DNA of 7,835 nucleotides from Candidatus Bathyarchaeota archaeon (GTDB lineage: Archaea > Thermoproteota > Bathyarchaeia > Bathyarchaeales > Bathyarchaeaceae), in assembly GCA_014859755.1 (NCBI GenBank), contig JACUTO010000066.1, positions 1 through 7,835 on the forward strand. Reading direction: 5' to 3'. Positions 1-6,499 of this stretch are shown here, one piece after another. Each line of letters starts with the position of its first letter. Position 1 is the first letter of the stretch. Under the pieces are notes generated by a model. The model searched no databases. It had not been told where the DNA came from and worked only from the letters and a program-made list of their open reading frames with translations. The position numbers and the translations under genes are program-made.

Positions 1-2
1 GA

Positions 3-80
3 TGGTGGGCCCGAAGGGATTTGAACCCTTGACCACCAGGTTATGAGCCTGGCGCTCTAACCGTACTGAGCTACGGGCCC
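3..80 (-). tRNA. tRNA with CAT anticodon (elongator Met or Ile2)
   Basis: Read on the minus strand, a complete cloverleaf is visible. The acceptor stem GGGCCCG (80-74) pairs perfectly with CGGGCCC (13-7). The D-arm is GCTC/GAGC, the anticodon stem CCAGG/CCTGG, the anticodon CAT lies at 45-43, and the T-loop is TTCAAAT. Discriminator A is at position 6 and CCA is encoded at 5-3. There is no intron. The G1:C72 pair and the lack of three consecutive G:C pairs of the initiator type in the anticodon stem argue against initiator tRNA. A CAT anticodon can belong to elongator tRNA-Met or to tRNA-Ile2, which reads AUA after agmatidine modification of C34. The GGGCCCG acceptor is of a type I associate with archaeal tRNA-Ile, so Ile2 is a real possibility. 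A TATA-like CTTAAATC lies about 40 nt upstream (124-117). Confidence 0.95.
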
Positions 81-142
81 CATCGTGAACCACCACATAT
101 TCGATTCTCAAGTTCTGATTTAAGGATTTTCTGTTTCAATTA

Positions 143-766
143 TTAATCTGATGTTGTTCTTCGCTTTTGCTTGCCTAAAACTTCATGGGCGTGCCTCAGT
201 CTTGCCGAGGTTAGTTGGCTTAGCATCGCAACCTGCTCTGTGGTCAAGTAGTGGCTGATCGACGCATCGAAAAGCATGTTAGCTGATGCTGGAAATTCTT
301 GGCTCTCCGCCCACAGAACCACAGTGATGGGCACTAAGGGAAGCGAATTCACTCTAACTGAACACTCTCTATAATCTACTTCAGAACCACCCAAAAGTTT
401 CGCAGCCTCGACAAGCATTCTAGGCTTTGGTCCAAACACCCTTTGGATGGATAGAACTGCACGTCCGAGAAAAGCTTTATGATAGGCTTGTCCTCCAGGC
501 AGTTGCCTGAACGAAACCAGCTTCAAAGCTTCTTGAACTGGTTCAGTCTCTGCATAGCCGGAAAGAATGCAATAGATGCTGGGTGCCACCTCTGGAAAGG
601 GGCGATTTCTGAGGTCGTCATGAACCCTTCCGTCTTCAAGGGAAAGGCTTAGCCCCAAAAACCTTAACGTCGACGATTCTTTGAAACCAAGTCGCCCCTT
701 CAAACCTCTAATCTTGGTTTTGCACCGTTCCCAATTCCAAAATTTATGTTTACTCTGGCTTCCCAA
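143..766 (-). CDS. DUF3786 domain protein
   Basis: This 207-residue protein matches the DUF3786 family, found in anaerobic archaea and bacteria, whose biochemical role is not established. The recognisable core is VSFRQLPGG (residues 84-92), followed by the AYHKAF segment, and then the C-terminal signature with VPITVVLW (145-152), EFPASANMLFDAS (157-169) and SHYLTTEQVAML (171-182). The domain therefore fills most of the protein. No signal peptide or membrane helix is seen. The start is TTG at 766-764, supported by an AGAAGGGG Shine-Dalgarno-like run (780-773) six bases upstream; the frame stays open to a stop at 868-866 but offers no ATG. The gene runs toward the tRNA and diverges from the cysteine-rich gene at 868. 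Family assignment is from recognised motifs; any function (some relatives sit near redox or metal-related genes) would be a guess. Confidence 0.85.
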   Translation of the reverse strand: MGSQSKHKFWNWERCKTKIRGLKGRLGFKESSTLRFLGLSLSLEDGRVHDDLRNRPFPEVAPSIYCILSGYAETEPVQEALKLVSFRQLPGGQAYHKAFLGRAVLSIQRVFGPKPRMLVEAAKLLGGSEVDYRECSVRVNSLPLVPITVVLWAESQEFPASANMLFDASISHYLTTEQVAMLSQLTSARLRHAHEVLGKQKRRTTSD

Positions 767-825
767 GACAGGCCCCTTCTTCCAATATTCTGTGTTGTAG
801 TATATTTGTTTGCCAGTTAGCGAGA

Positions 826-842
826 AATATTTATTAAATATT
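826..842. promoter_or_regulatory. Symmetric AT-rich element, likely bidirectional TATA box
   Basis: AATATTTA-T-TAAATATT is a perfect inverted repeat with 8-bp arms and one central base. It lies in the 101-bp gap between the divergent DUF3786 gene and the cysteine-rich gene. Its right half is about 26-33 bp before the ATG at 868, which would give a nearly leaderless transcript. Its left half is suitably placed for a minus-strand start near 803, giving a leader of about 37 nt before the TTG at 766. Serving both genes is inference. Confidence 0.55.
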
Positions 843-867
843 ACGACATTAGATACTTTGTGGTTCT

Positions 868-1047
868 ATGATGTCAGCATGCCAACAAACTAAATGCTCC
901 CAGAAGAACTGTGACAATTGTAAACACTCTGTATCCTCATCCAAAAACGTTTATTGTGGCAAACTAAGAGAAAATGCAAATCACATAGAATCTTGTCCAC
1001 ACTTTGAGTTGGAGCCACTAGAATACAAACTCTACAGAAGAATGTGA
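868..1047 (+). CDS. Small cysteine-rich protein, probable zinc binder
   Basis: This 59-residue ORF starts with a double ATG (868 and 871) and ends with TGA. It has six cysteines, at residues 5, 10, 15, 18, 30 and 43. The core arrangement is C15-x2-C18, then YC30GKL, then SC43PHFE. This spacing (CxxC, a single C about 12 residues on, and a final CxxF) resembles many small archaeal proteins of unknown function that probably bind one zinc or an iron-sulfur cluster. There are no membrane segments. No Shine-Dalgarno sequence precedes the ATG, but an AT-rich TATA-like element ends about 26 bp upstream, so a leaderless transcript is plausible. A T5 run (1056-1060) just after the stop may help termination. 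Its coding status rests on the ordered cysteines, the promoter placement and the otherwise empty DNA; I do not recognise a named family. Confidence 0.6.
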   Translation: MMSACQQTKCSQKNCDNCKHSVSSSKNVYCGKLRENANHIESCPHFELEPLEYKLYRRM

Positions 1048-1090
1048 TCCATCGCTTTTTCTATCAAAAACGACTCTCTAAAACCGTAAG

Positions 1091-1104
1091 TTAAAATATA
1101 TAAA
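1091..1104 (+). promoter_or_regulatory. TATA box for the aIF2-beta/DUF424 unit
   Basis: TTAAAATATATAAA is a strong archaeal TATA match. It predicts transcription starting near 1125-1130 and a leader of about 50 nt before the aIF2-beta ATG at 1176, long enough to hold the GGAGG ribosome binding site. Confidence 0.65.
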
Positions 1105-1163
1105 CAAGCAAAAGATGTCTGAAAAGGAAAGCTCGTTTATTGGATGCAAAAGACAGGTATTAT

Positions 1164-1168
1164 GGAGG
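1164..1168 (+). promoter_or_regulatory. Ribosome binding site fixing the aIF2-beta start
   Basis: GGAGG lies seven bases before the ATG at 1176. It selects this ATG over the in-frame TTG at 1140, which has no comparable site. Confidence 0.75.
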
Positions 1169-1175
1169 ATTAGAG

Positions 1176-1580
1176 ATGGACTACAAGGAATTGCTGAAGC
1201 GTGCTCGGTCACAACTCCCTTCAGAAATTCTCGAGCATAAGCGATTTGAAATTCCAAGACCTCGCAGTTTCGTCACAGGCATGCGAACTATCTTGGTAAA
1301 CTTCAAAGAAATGTGTGACGCCCTCAACCGAGAGCCACGTCATGTGTTAAAGTTTCTCTCCGGAGAGATGGCTACAGCCGCAACCATGCAAGGGACTAGA
1401 GCAAACTTCCAAGGAAGGTTTGGCCACGACACCTTCGAACGGCTGATCGAAAGATACGTCAAGGAATTTGTCGTATGTCCCATCTGCAAGCGCCCGGATA
1501 CGAAAATCGTAAAAGAGAGGCGATTCTTATTTTTAATATGTGAAGCGTGCGGGGCAAAATCGTCCATAAGACCTGTGTAA
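1176..1580 (+). CDS. eif2b: Translation initiation factor aIF2 subunit beta
   Basis: aIF2-beta is one of three subunits of the GTP-dependent factor that carries initiator Met-tRNA to the small ribosomal subunit. This protein has 134 residues, typical of the archaeal family (about 135-140). It begins MDYKELLKRA like its relatives. The alpha/beta core carries RPRSFVTGMRT (28-38) and the HVLKFLSGE stretch (56-64). A C-terminal zinc ribbon has C101-x2-C104 and C122-x2-C125. An in-frame TTG 36 bases upstream would add 12 residues, but the GGAGG site and family length favour ATG 1176. Downstream, DUF424 begins 12 bp after the stop in the same reading frame, so the two are probably cotranscribed from the TATA box at 1091. 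Confidence 0.96.
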   Translation: MDYKELLKRARSQLPSEILEHKRFEIPRPRSFVTGMRTILVNFKEMCDALNREPRHVLKFLSGEMATAATMQGTRANFQGRFGHDTFERLIERYVKEFVVCPICKRPDTKIVKERRFLFLICEACGAKSSIRPV

Positions 1581-1592
1581 AAGTGTTCAACG

Positions 1593-1889
1593 TTGGAAGT
1601 CTACGCGAAGATGCGAAAACGGGGTCAGCACGTGCTTCTCGCAACCTGCGACGCCGAACTGTTAGGAAAAATTTTGAGGGAAGGAAAAATCGTCTTTGAA
1701 ATACATGAGCAATTCTACAAAGGACCAAAAATGACCGTGGAAGAAGTCATTGACCTTATGAAGCAAGCCACCATCGTGAACATGGTTGGACACAAAATCG
1801 TAAAGAAAGCCATAGAAAAAGGATTAGTTCATCCCGACGCAGTTTTGAAAATTTCAGGCGTTCCCCACGCCCAGATCGTCAAAATGTAA
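1593..1889 (+). CDS. DUF424 family protein
   Basis: This 98-residue archaeal protein of unknown function is close to full length for DUF424. Recognisable features are LLATCDAELLGK (15-26), the REGKIVFEI strand (29-37), ATIVNMVGHKIVKKAIEKG (59-77) and the conserved C-terminal GVPHAQIV (89-96). No membrane segment or metal site is evident. The TTG at 1593 is chosen because it gives the short N-terminal strand (EVYAKMRKRGQHVLLA) expected of the family; the next candidate, ATG 1611, would remove part of it. No clear Shine-Dalgarno sequence precedes the TTG, so translation may depend on ribosomes finishing aIF2-beta 12 bp upstream. Adjacency to aIF2-beta suggests a translation-related role, but this is inference from context. 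Confidence 0.88.
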   Translation: MEVYAKMRKRGQHVLLATCDAELLGKILREGKIVFEIHEQFYKGPKMTVEEVIDLMKQATIVNMVGHKIVKKAIEKGLVHPDAVLKISGVPHAQIVKM

Positions 1890-1951
1890 CGAACACATAT
1901 TTGTGCGCGTGCGTAGTTCTGGAAATCGGTCGCACCCCCAAGAAGCCCACA

Positions 1952-1961
1952 TCTTTTAAAG
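1952..1961 (+). promoter_or_regulatory. Possible TATA box for the RIO1 operon
   Basis: TCTTTTAAAG lies in the 104-bp gap after DUF424, about 35-40 bp before the RIO1 ATG. This predicts a start near 1982 and a very short leader, which would just include the AGGA at 1983-1986. The match is moderate, and RIO1 could also be read through from the aIF2-beta promoter. Confidence 0.4.
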
Positions 1962-1993
1962 AGTGGAAAACGTCATAATGTTAGGACTCATCT

Positions 1994-2794
1994 ATGTCTA
2001 AGCGAAACAAAGCAGTAAGAAAGAAGCTTGAACATCGACTTCGTATAGTGGAAAAAAGGGACAAAATGCTGATTAAAGACTTTTCATCCGAGCGAGCGGT
2101 GATGGAAGAAGTTTTTGACCGCTCCACTCTCATGACCATCTACGACTTTCTAAACAAACGAGTAATCGACGAGATTTATGGAGTTGTGAAAGCTGGAAAG
2201 GAAGCCCGAATCTACTGGGGAAAAGACCCGGATGAGAAAGAACTCGCAATCAAAATCTACCTCACCACCTCAGCCGATTTCAAGAAGGGCATGCTCCCCT
2301 ACATCGAGGGCGACCCCAGATTCGCCCATGTCCGTCGAGACACGCGATCCTTGGTCTACGCATGGGCTCAAAAAGAGTACAAAAACCTGCGACGCGCATA
2401 TGAAGTGGGAGTTAAGGTTCCCCAGCCAATCGCCGTAGAAAAAAATGTATTGATCATGGAGTTTATCGGAAAGAATGGAGTTAGTGCGCCCCTCATGAGA
2501 GAAGTTTCTCTCAGAAACCCCAAGCGAGTTTACAGACAGCTGCTAACCTATTTAAAGAGGCTTTATCGAAAAGGAGGACTAGTGCACGCAGACTTGAGCG
2601 AATATAACATCATGATTCAGAGAGGCAAACCCGTGATTTTCGACGTCTCACAGGCCGTACTCATTGAACATCCCATGGCTGATCAATTCTTGCAAAGAGA
2701 TTTAGAAAACCTGTACCGATACTTCAAAAAGCTGGATGTAGATGTGTTATCGGTAGAGGAGATGCATAAGAGGGTTACAAGTGGAAGGAGCTAG
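1994..2794 (+). CDS. rio1: RIO1-type serine/threonine protein kinase
   Basis: RIO1 is an atypical kinase/ATPase acting late in small ribosomal subunit maturation. The 266-residue length is normal for archaeal RIO1. The nucleotide-binding loop is VVKAGKEARIYWG (64-76). The ATP-anchoring lysine is K87 in AIKIYL. Catalytic D200 lies in HADLSEYN (198-205), and the metal-binding D217 is in DVSQAV (217-222), followed by the family signature HPMADQFLQRDL (226-237). All key residues are present. The basic N-terminus (KRNKAVRKK) may contact rRNA. The ATG at 1994 has AGGA seven bases upstream (1983-1986). The last 14 bases overlap the KH-domain gene, indicating translational coupling to another ribosome-assembly factor. 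Confidence 0.96.
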   Translation: MSKRNKAVRKKLEHRLRIVEKRDKMLIKDFSSERAVMEEVFDRSTLMTIYDFLNKRVIDEIYGVVKAGKEARIYWGKDPDEKELAIKIYLTTSADFKKGMLPYIEGDPRFAHVRRDTRSLVYAWAQKEYKNLRRAYEVGVKVPQPIAVEKNVLIMEFIGKNGVSAPLMREVSLRNPKRVYRQLLTYLKRLYRKGGLVHADLSEYNIMIQRGKPVIFDVSQAVLIEHPMADQFLQRDLENLYRYFKKLDVDVLSVEEMHKRVTSGRS

Positions 2795-3359
2795 CGCCTT
2801 CGTCAAAGTTTCGCGAGAGCGTATCGGAGCCCTCGTGGGTCCTGATGGCCGCGTTAAAGCAAACATAGAGAAGAAGCTCTCGATTAGACTTCGGATAGAT
2901 AGCCAAACAGGTGATATCCAAATAACTCTCATGCCCACAGCTCAAGACCCAACAGTTCTCTTCAGAGCCAAAGAAGTAGTCACGGCCATCGGCAGAGGCT
3001 TCTCCCCTGAACATGCGTTTCGACTACTAGAAGACGACGAGGCTATGTTAGAGGTGATAGACCTTCGGGAAACTGTGGGACGGTCTCAGTCTGACATGAA
3101 GAGGTTGAAAGGAAGAGTCATAGGAAAAGAGGGAAAAACTAGGAGGATTATCGAGGAATTGACTGAAGCTAACATCTCTGTCTACGGACATACAATTTCC
3201 ATCATTGGAGAAATAGATCAAGTTGAGATTGCAAAAGAAGCGGTTCGAATGCTAATTAGGGGAAGCCTACACGGCACGGTGTATCGATTTCTGCACAGAA
3301 AACGGAGGGAACTCAAGAAAAAGAAGATGGAACTGTGGGAGACCTCGCATAGAGACTAA
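2781..3359 (+). CDS. KH-domain RNA-binding protein (archaeal Dim2/Pno1-like)
   Basis: This 192-residue protein has two KH RNA-binding domains. The first has its GxxG loop at GPDG (20-23) within ERIGALVGPDGRVKANIEKK; the second has GKEG (115-118) within LKGRVIGKEGKTRRIIEEL. The C-terminus ends in a basic stretch (RKRRELKKKKMEL, 173-185). This is the layout of archaeal Dim2/Pno1/Krr1-like proteins, which bind small-subunit rRNA near its 3' end during assembly. The start is GTG at 2781, overlapping RIO1 by 14 bp, with AGGG upstream; no in-frame ATG gives a complete first KH domain. Coupling to RIO1 fits a shared role in 30S maturation. Family assignment is firm, the exact rRNA target is inference. 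Confidence 0.93.
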   Translation: MEGASAFVKVSRERIGALVGPDGRVKANIEKKLSIRLRIDSQTGDIQITLMPTAQDPTVLFRAKEVVTAIGRGFSPEHAFRLLEDDEAMLEVIDLRETVGRSQSDMKRLKGRVIGKEGKTRRIIEELTEANISVYGHTISIIGEIDQVEIAKEAVRMLIRGSLHGTVYRFLHRKRRELKKKKMELWETSHRD

Positions 3360-3395
3360 CTTGAAAGCGGAAACATCGTCTTTTCTGACATCTGA

Positions 3396-3410
3396 TTGAA
3401 ATTTTTTCAA
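3396..3410 (+). terminator. Possible terminator after the RIO1-KH genes
   Basis: TTGAAA-TTT-TTTCAA is a perfect inverted repeat with 6-bp arms that includes a run of six T, 37 bp after the KH stop. Archaeal termination often uses T-rich stretches, so this is a plausible end for the RIO1-KH transcript. The stem is AT-rich and weak. Confidence 0.35.
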
Positions 3411-3419
3411 AATTTAAAG
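3411..3419 (+). promoter_or_regulatory. Possible TATA box for the topoisomerase VI genes
   Basis: AATTTAAAG is the best TATA-like match in the 229-bp gap before topoisomerase VI B. Use of it would give a leader of roughly 145 nt, long for an archaeon. The rest of the gap shows no RNA gene or convincing ORF. Confidence 0.35.
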
Positions 3420-3571
3420 CAACATTGAAATATCTGCCATACCAAAATAAGAATGAATCTGTCATGTTGCCATGTATCATGCAATCTTTTTCTAATGTGG
3501 TTTCCAATAGGAATTGCTGCAAAGGCGATGGAAAAGCAAACAAAGCGTTTCGTCATATCATTGAGTATTAC

Positions 3572-3578
3572 GAGGAGG
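3572..3578 (+). promoter_or_regulatory. Ribosome binding site for topoisomerase VI B
   Basis: GAGGAGG lies ten bases before TTG 3589 and thirteen before GTG 3592, favouring the TTG as start. An in-frame TGA at 3562-3564 rules out a longer N-terminus. Confidence 0.65.
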
Positions 3579-3588
3579 CAACTGGGGT

Positions 3589-5340
3589 TTGGTGACCTTT
3601 GAGGAGATAAGTCCTGCAGACTTTTTCTATCGCAACCGAGACATAGCAGGCTTCACCAACCCGGCAAGAGCGATTTTCTCATCTATAAGAGAGCTTGTGG
3701 AAAATGCCCTCGATGCCTCTGACATATTGAATGTTCCTCCAGAAATTTACATTCGACTATCCAAGGAGGACGCAGAAGAGACGCAGAGCGAGCTAGGAGT
3801 TGGCGTCTACAGGTTAAGAATTGTGGACAACGGATCCGGAATCCCAGCACGCCACATACCCTCGGCCTTTGGTCAAGTTTTGTTCGGTTCAAAGTATAAG
3901 CTTAAGCAGGCCAGAGGGACATTCGGACTTGGAGGAACAATGGCTATTCTCTATGGGCAGATCACCACCCACAAACCCGTCGAAGTCAAATCAAGCACAG
4001 GCACATCCAAGACATACGAGTATAAACTGATGATAGACATCCAAAGGAACCGTCCCCTTATACTAGATCGTAAAATCCGCAGAAACAAGGAGCGATGGCG
4101 TGGAACCATCGTTGAATTTTCTCTGGAAGGAGACTATTTCCGGGCTGTGTCTAAGATTTTGGAGTATCTAAAGCAGACTGCGTTGGTGACACCCTATGCG
4201 GGCATCAAATTCGTCGACCCAAAAGGACGGTTATACTTATTCACCAGAGCCACAAAAAAAATGCCGCCTCCACCAAAAGAAACACTGCCACACCCCTATG
4301 GGGTGGACGTTGAAACGATTCAACGCCTTATACGAGTCACGGAGTACCGGAATATGTTGGACTTTATGCAAAAGCACTTCCATAGAGTCGGCGAAGGCAC
4401 CTCTCTCAGTTTTCTAGAGTTCGCAGGATTTGTCAAATCAGAGGATCCAAAGAAGCTGAAACATGAAGATGTCATCAGACTCGTGCGCATAATGAAGAAA
4501 TCCCAAAAATTTTTTGATGGCGTGAACGTCGAAAAGGTTGAACGTCTCATAAAGACCACACAGTCTCGAAACATGCTGGATTTCATGAAAACACACTTTC
4601 AAAAAGTCGGCAAGAACGTCATCCTCCGTCTATTGCTGGCTGCCGGATTTATAAAAACAAAAGATCCGAGGAAATTGAGGCCCGATGAAATTGTGAGGCT
4701 CGTACGGATGATGAAGAGATTTAATAGTTTCCTTCCGCCAGATGCAAGTTGTTTGTCCCCGTTGGGTGAAGAATTGTTGGAGACTGGGATTCTAAAGGAG
4801 TTGAAGCCTGAATTCATCGCTGTTTCTCAACGTAAACCCTCCACCTATTCCGGACATCCATTCATTGTAGAAACAGCCATAGCCTACGGTGGAAACATAC
4901 CAAAGAAGGATGACATTCTGATTTATCGATTTGCCAACAGGATTCCGCTGCTATACGATGAAGCCAGCGACGTTTCGGTGAGGGTTATTAGGTCTATGAA
5001 CTGGAGGAGATACAAGGTTACCTCTGACATGCCCATCGCCATCTTGGTTCATGTATGTAGCACGAAGGTTCCCTACAAAACCGTGGGCAAGGAGTTCATT
5101 GCGGATAGGCCGGAGGTGAAGGTGGAAATCCTAAACGGTATCCGCGAGGTAGCCCGTCAACTACAAAAATTTTTGACAAAACGGGAGTACGTTGAAAAGG
5201 AAAGGAGGAGGCTAACTGTTTTCTCCAAATATTTACCCAAGATCGCCAGATTCTCTACGAATTTGGCTGGGAAGAAAGAAGAACCGGACATAGAATTGTT
5301 GTTAAGGAGTGTGAAAAAAATTGAAGAACAAGGAGATTGA
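3589..5340 (+). CDS. top6B: DNA topoisomerase VI subunit B with duplicated H2TH domain
   Basis: Subunit B is the ATP-driven clamp of the A2B2 type IIB topoisomerase that relaxes and decatenates DNA. The GHKL ATPase fold holds the N-box RELVENALDA (34-43, catalytic E35, Mg-binding N39), the G1 box VDNGSGIP (79-86) and the glycine-rich lid RGTFGLGG (109-116). The transducer follows from about 420, with GHPFIVETAIAYGG (422-435) and NRIPLLYDEASDV (450-462). Between these the usual single H2TH domain is doubled: residues 238-309 and 311-382 align without gaps. This makes the protein 583 residues, against about 530 in a Sulfolobus form. No C-terminal Ig-like domain follows. At 472-475 the transducer reads WRRY where relatives usually have WKxY. 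The start is TTG 3589 (GTG 3592 possible). The last 20 bp overlap top6A. Confidence 0.96.
   Translation: MVTFEEISPADFFYRNRDIAGFTNPARAIFSSIRELVENALDASDILNVPPEIYIRLSKEDAEETQSELGVGVYRLRIVDNGSGIPARHIPSAFGQVLFGSKYKLKQARGTFGLGGTMAILYGQITTHKPVEVKSSTGTSKTYEYKLMIDIQRNRPLILDRKIRRNKERWRGTIVEFSLEGDYFRAVSKILEYLKQTALVTPYAGIKFVDPKGRLYLFTRATKKMPPPPKETLPHPYGVDVETIQRLIRVTEYRNMLDFMQKHFHRVGEGTSLSFLEFAGFVKSEDPKKLKHEDVIRLVRIMKKSQKFFDGVNVEKVERLIKTTQSRNMLDFMKTHFQKVGKNVILRLLLAAGFIKTKDPRKLRPDEIVRLVRMMKRFNSFLPPDASCLSPLGEELLETGILKELKPEFIAVSQRKPSTYSGHPFIVETAIAYGGNIPKKDDILIYRFANRIPLLYDEASDVSVRVIRSMNWRRYKVTSDMPIAILVHVCSTKVPYKTVGKEFIADRPEVKVEILNGIREVARQLQKFLTKREYVEKERRRLTVFSKYLPKIARFSTNLAGKKEEPDIELLLRSVKKIEEQGD
4300..4734 (+). 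repeat. Tandem duplicated H2TH coding segment in top6B
   Basis: Two adjacent copies, at 4300-4515 and 4519-4734, encode residues 238-309 and 311-382. They keep a constant 73-residue offset with no gaps, and 36 of 72 aligned residues are identical by hand count. Shared anchors are RNMLDFM (254-260 and 327-333), AGF (279-281 and 352-354), DP-x-KL (286-290 and 359-363) and LVR-x-MK (298-303 and 371-376). Copy 1 keeps a hairpin nearer the usual family form (VGEGTSLSFLEFAG) while copy 2 has VGKNVILRLLLAAG. The segment that normally follows the domain (PPDASCLSPLGEEL) comes only after copy 2. Confidence 0.93.
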
Positions 5341-6412
5341 AATCTCAGCTAAAGAGAGAAGGAGAGAAGTTTTGAAATACTTAAGAAGATTTGGTAGAGG
5401 ACTCTATAACCAGATGGAAAAAGGTATTTTTCCCCGAATAAGAATGCCAAGCCGATCCACCGAAAACATCTTCTACAGCCCAGAACTGCGGCAGTACATT
5501 TTAGGAGATAAAACCGTAAGCAGAAGCGCTCGAAACATACGTCACATCAGACCCTTCACCCAACTGGTTTGGGTAGGTTACTTCGCCAGCGAACTTACAA
5601 AAAATCGAAAGACCTCGACTCTCCGTGACGTTTATTACTCTGCCCAAGCCTATGACATGTCCTTCAAAGATCAAGCGGAATCCAACAGCATCATTACAGA
5701 CCTTGAAACTGTTACGGGCTTCTCTCGAGAAGACTTCAAAGTGTTCCCTGAAGAGCGTTCAGCCATATTTGGTGATCTCACCATCGAATACACGGTTCCC
5801 GGCTATGAAGGGAAACAGTTGAACTTGATGTCGCATCCTGACGGAGTCATGATAGGCCCTGCCCTCACCTCTGCAGAGTTCGCCAAAACTAGAGCAGACA
5901 AGGTTATAGCCATCGAGAAGGGTGGTTTGTTCACCAGGTTCATCGAGGAGAGAGTTCACAAAAAATTTAACGCCCTCCTAGTTCTCACGGCGGGTCAAGC
6001 ACCCCGCGCAACTAGACACTTCATTCACAGATTGAACAAAGAATTAGATCTCCCGGTTTTCATCTTCACCGACGGAGACCCGTGGGGAATGCACATCGCC
6101 ATGGTCATCATCTCGGGGTCAGCAAACGCGGCTCATCTTAGGGAGTTAACAACACCAGATGCTAAGTGGAGCGGTGTTTGGGCCACCGATATTGTAGATT
6201 ATAAATTGCCCAGCGACCCGTTGACTGATGTGGATATTAAGCGCCTTCATGAGTTGGAAAGGGATCCACGATACGAGGGAGAACTGTGGCGGAGGGAAAT
6301 CAAGAAGTTTTTGAGCATAAAGAAGAAGGCGGAGCAGGAGGCCTTCAGCAGATATGGCTTAACATACATTGTTGACGAGTATTTGCCAGCAAAACTGAAA
6401 GAGACGGATTGA
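5321..6412 (+). CDS. top6A: DNA topoisomerase VI subunit A (Spo11-like)
   Basis: Subunit A cuts and rejoins both DNA strands and is the homologue of meiotic Spo11. The winged-helix (CAP-like) domain carries the catalytic tyrosine in TLRDVYYSAQ (100-109), expected to be Y106, the second of the pair. The Toprim domain supplies the metal ligands E199 (AIEKGGLFTRF) and D251/D253 (FTDGDPWG, 249-256). Other signatures are PEERSAIFGDLTIEYTVPGY (143-162) and IISGSANAAHLRELTTPDAK (263-282). The 363-residue length is normal and nothing is missing. The start is TTG 5321, with AAGGAG at 5304-5309; it overlaps top6B by 20 bp, so the two subunits are translationally coupled. T-rich stretches near 6420 and 6451-6460 lie downstream and could end transcription. 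Confidence 0.97.
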   Translation: MKNKEIEISAKERRREVLKYLRRFGRGLYNQMEKGIFPRIRMPSRSTENIFYSPELRQYILGDKTVSRSARNIRHIRPFTQLVWVGYFASELTKNRKTSTLRDVYYSAQAYDMSFKDQAESNSIITDLETVTGFSREDFKVFPEERSAIFGDLTIEYTVPGYEGKQLNLMSHPDGVMIGPALTSAEFAKTRADKVIAIEKGGLFTRFIEERVHKKFNALLVLTAGQAPRATRHFIHRLNKELDLPVFIFTDGDPWGMHIAMVIISGSANAAHLRELTTPDAKWSGVWATDIVDYKLPSDPLTDVDIKRLHELERDPRYEGELWRREIKKFLSIKKKAEQEAFSRYGLTYIVDEYLPAKLKETD

Positions 6413-6499
6413 TTGGCTTCTTTTGCTGATTAGGGCTTAATTTGATGGCGTTTTCATTTTGTGTAGCATTTGGTTAGATGAACAAAGAAACTCTGCGGC

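Noticed and set aside
1115..1240. Short ORF from ATG 1115 overlapping the aIF2-beta start
   Set aside because: It runs in another frame through the start of aIF2-beta and has no conserved features; likely a shadow.
3453..3602. Plus-strand 49-residue ORF overlapping the start of topoisomerase VI B
   Set aside because: No ribosome binding site, no recognisable sequence, and the peptide looks random. A leader peptide coupled to top6B is possible but unsupported.
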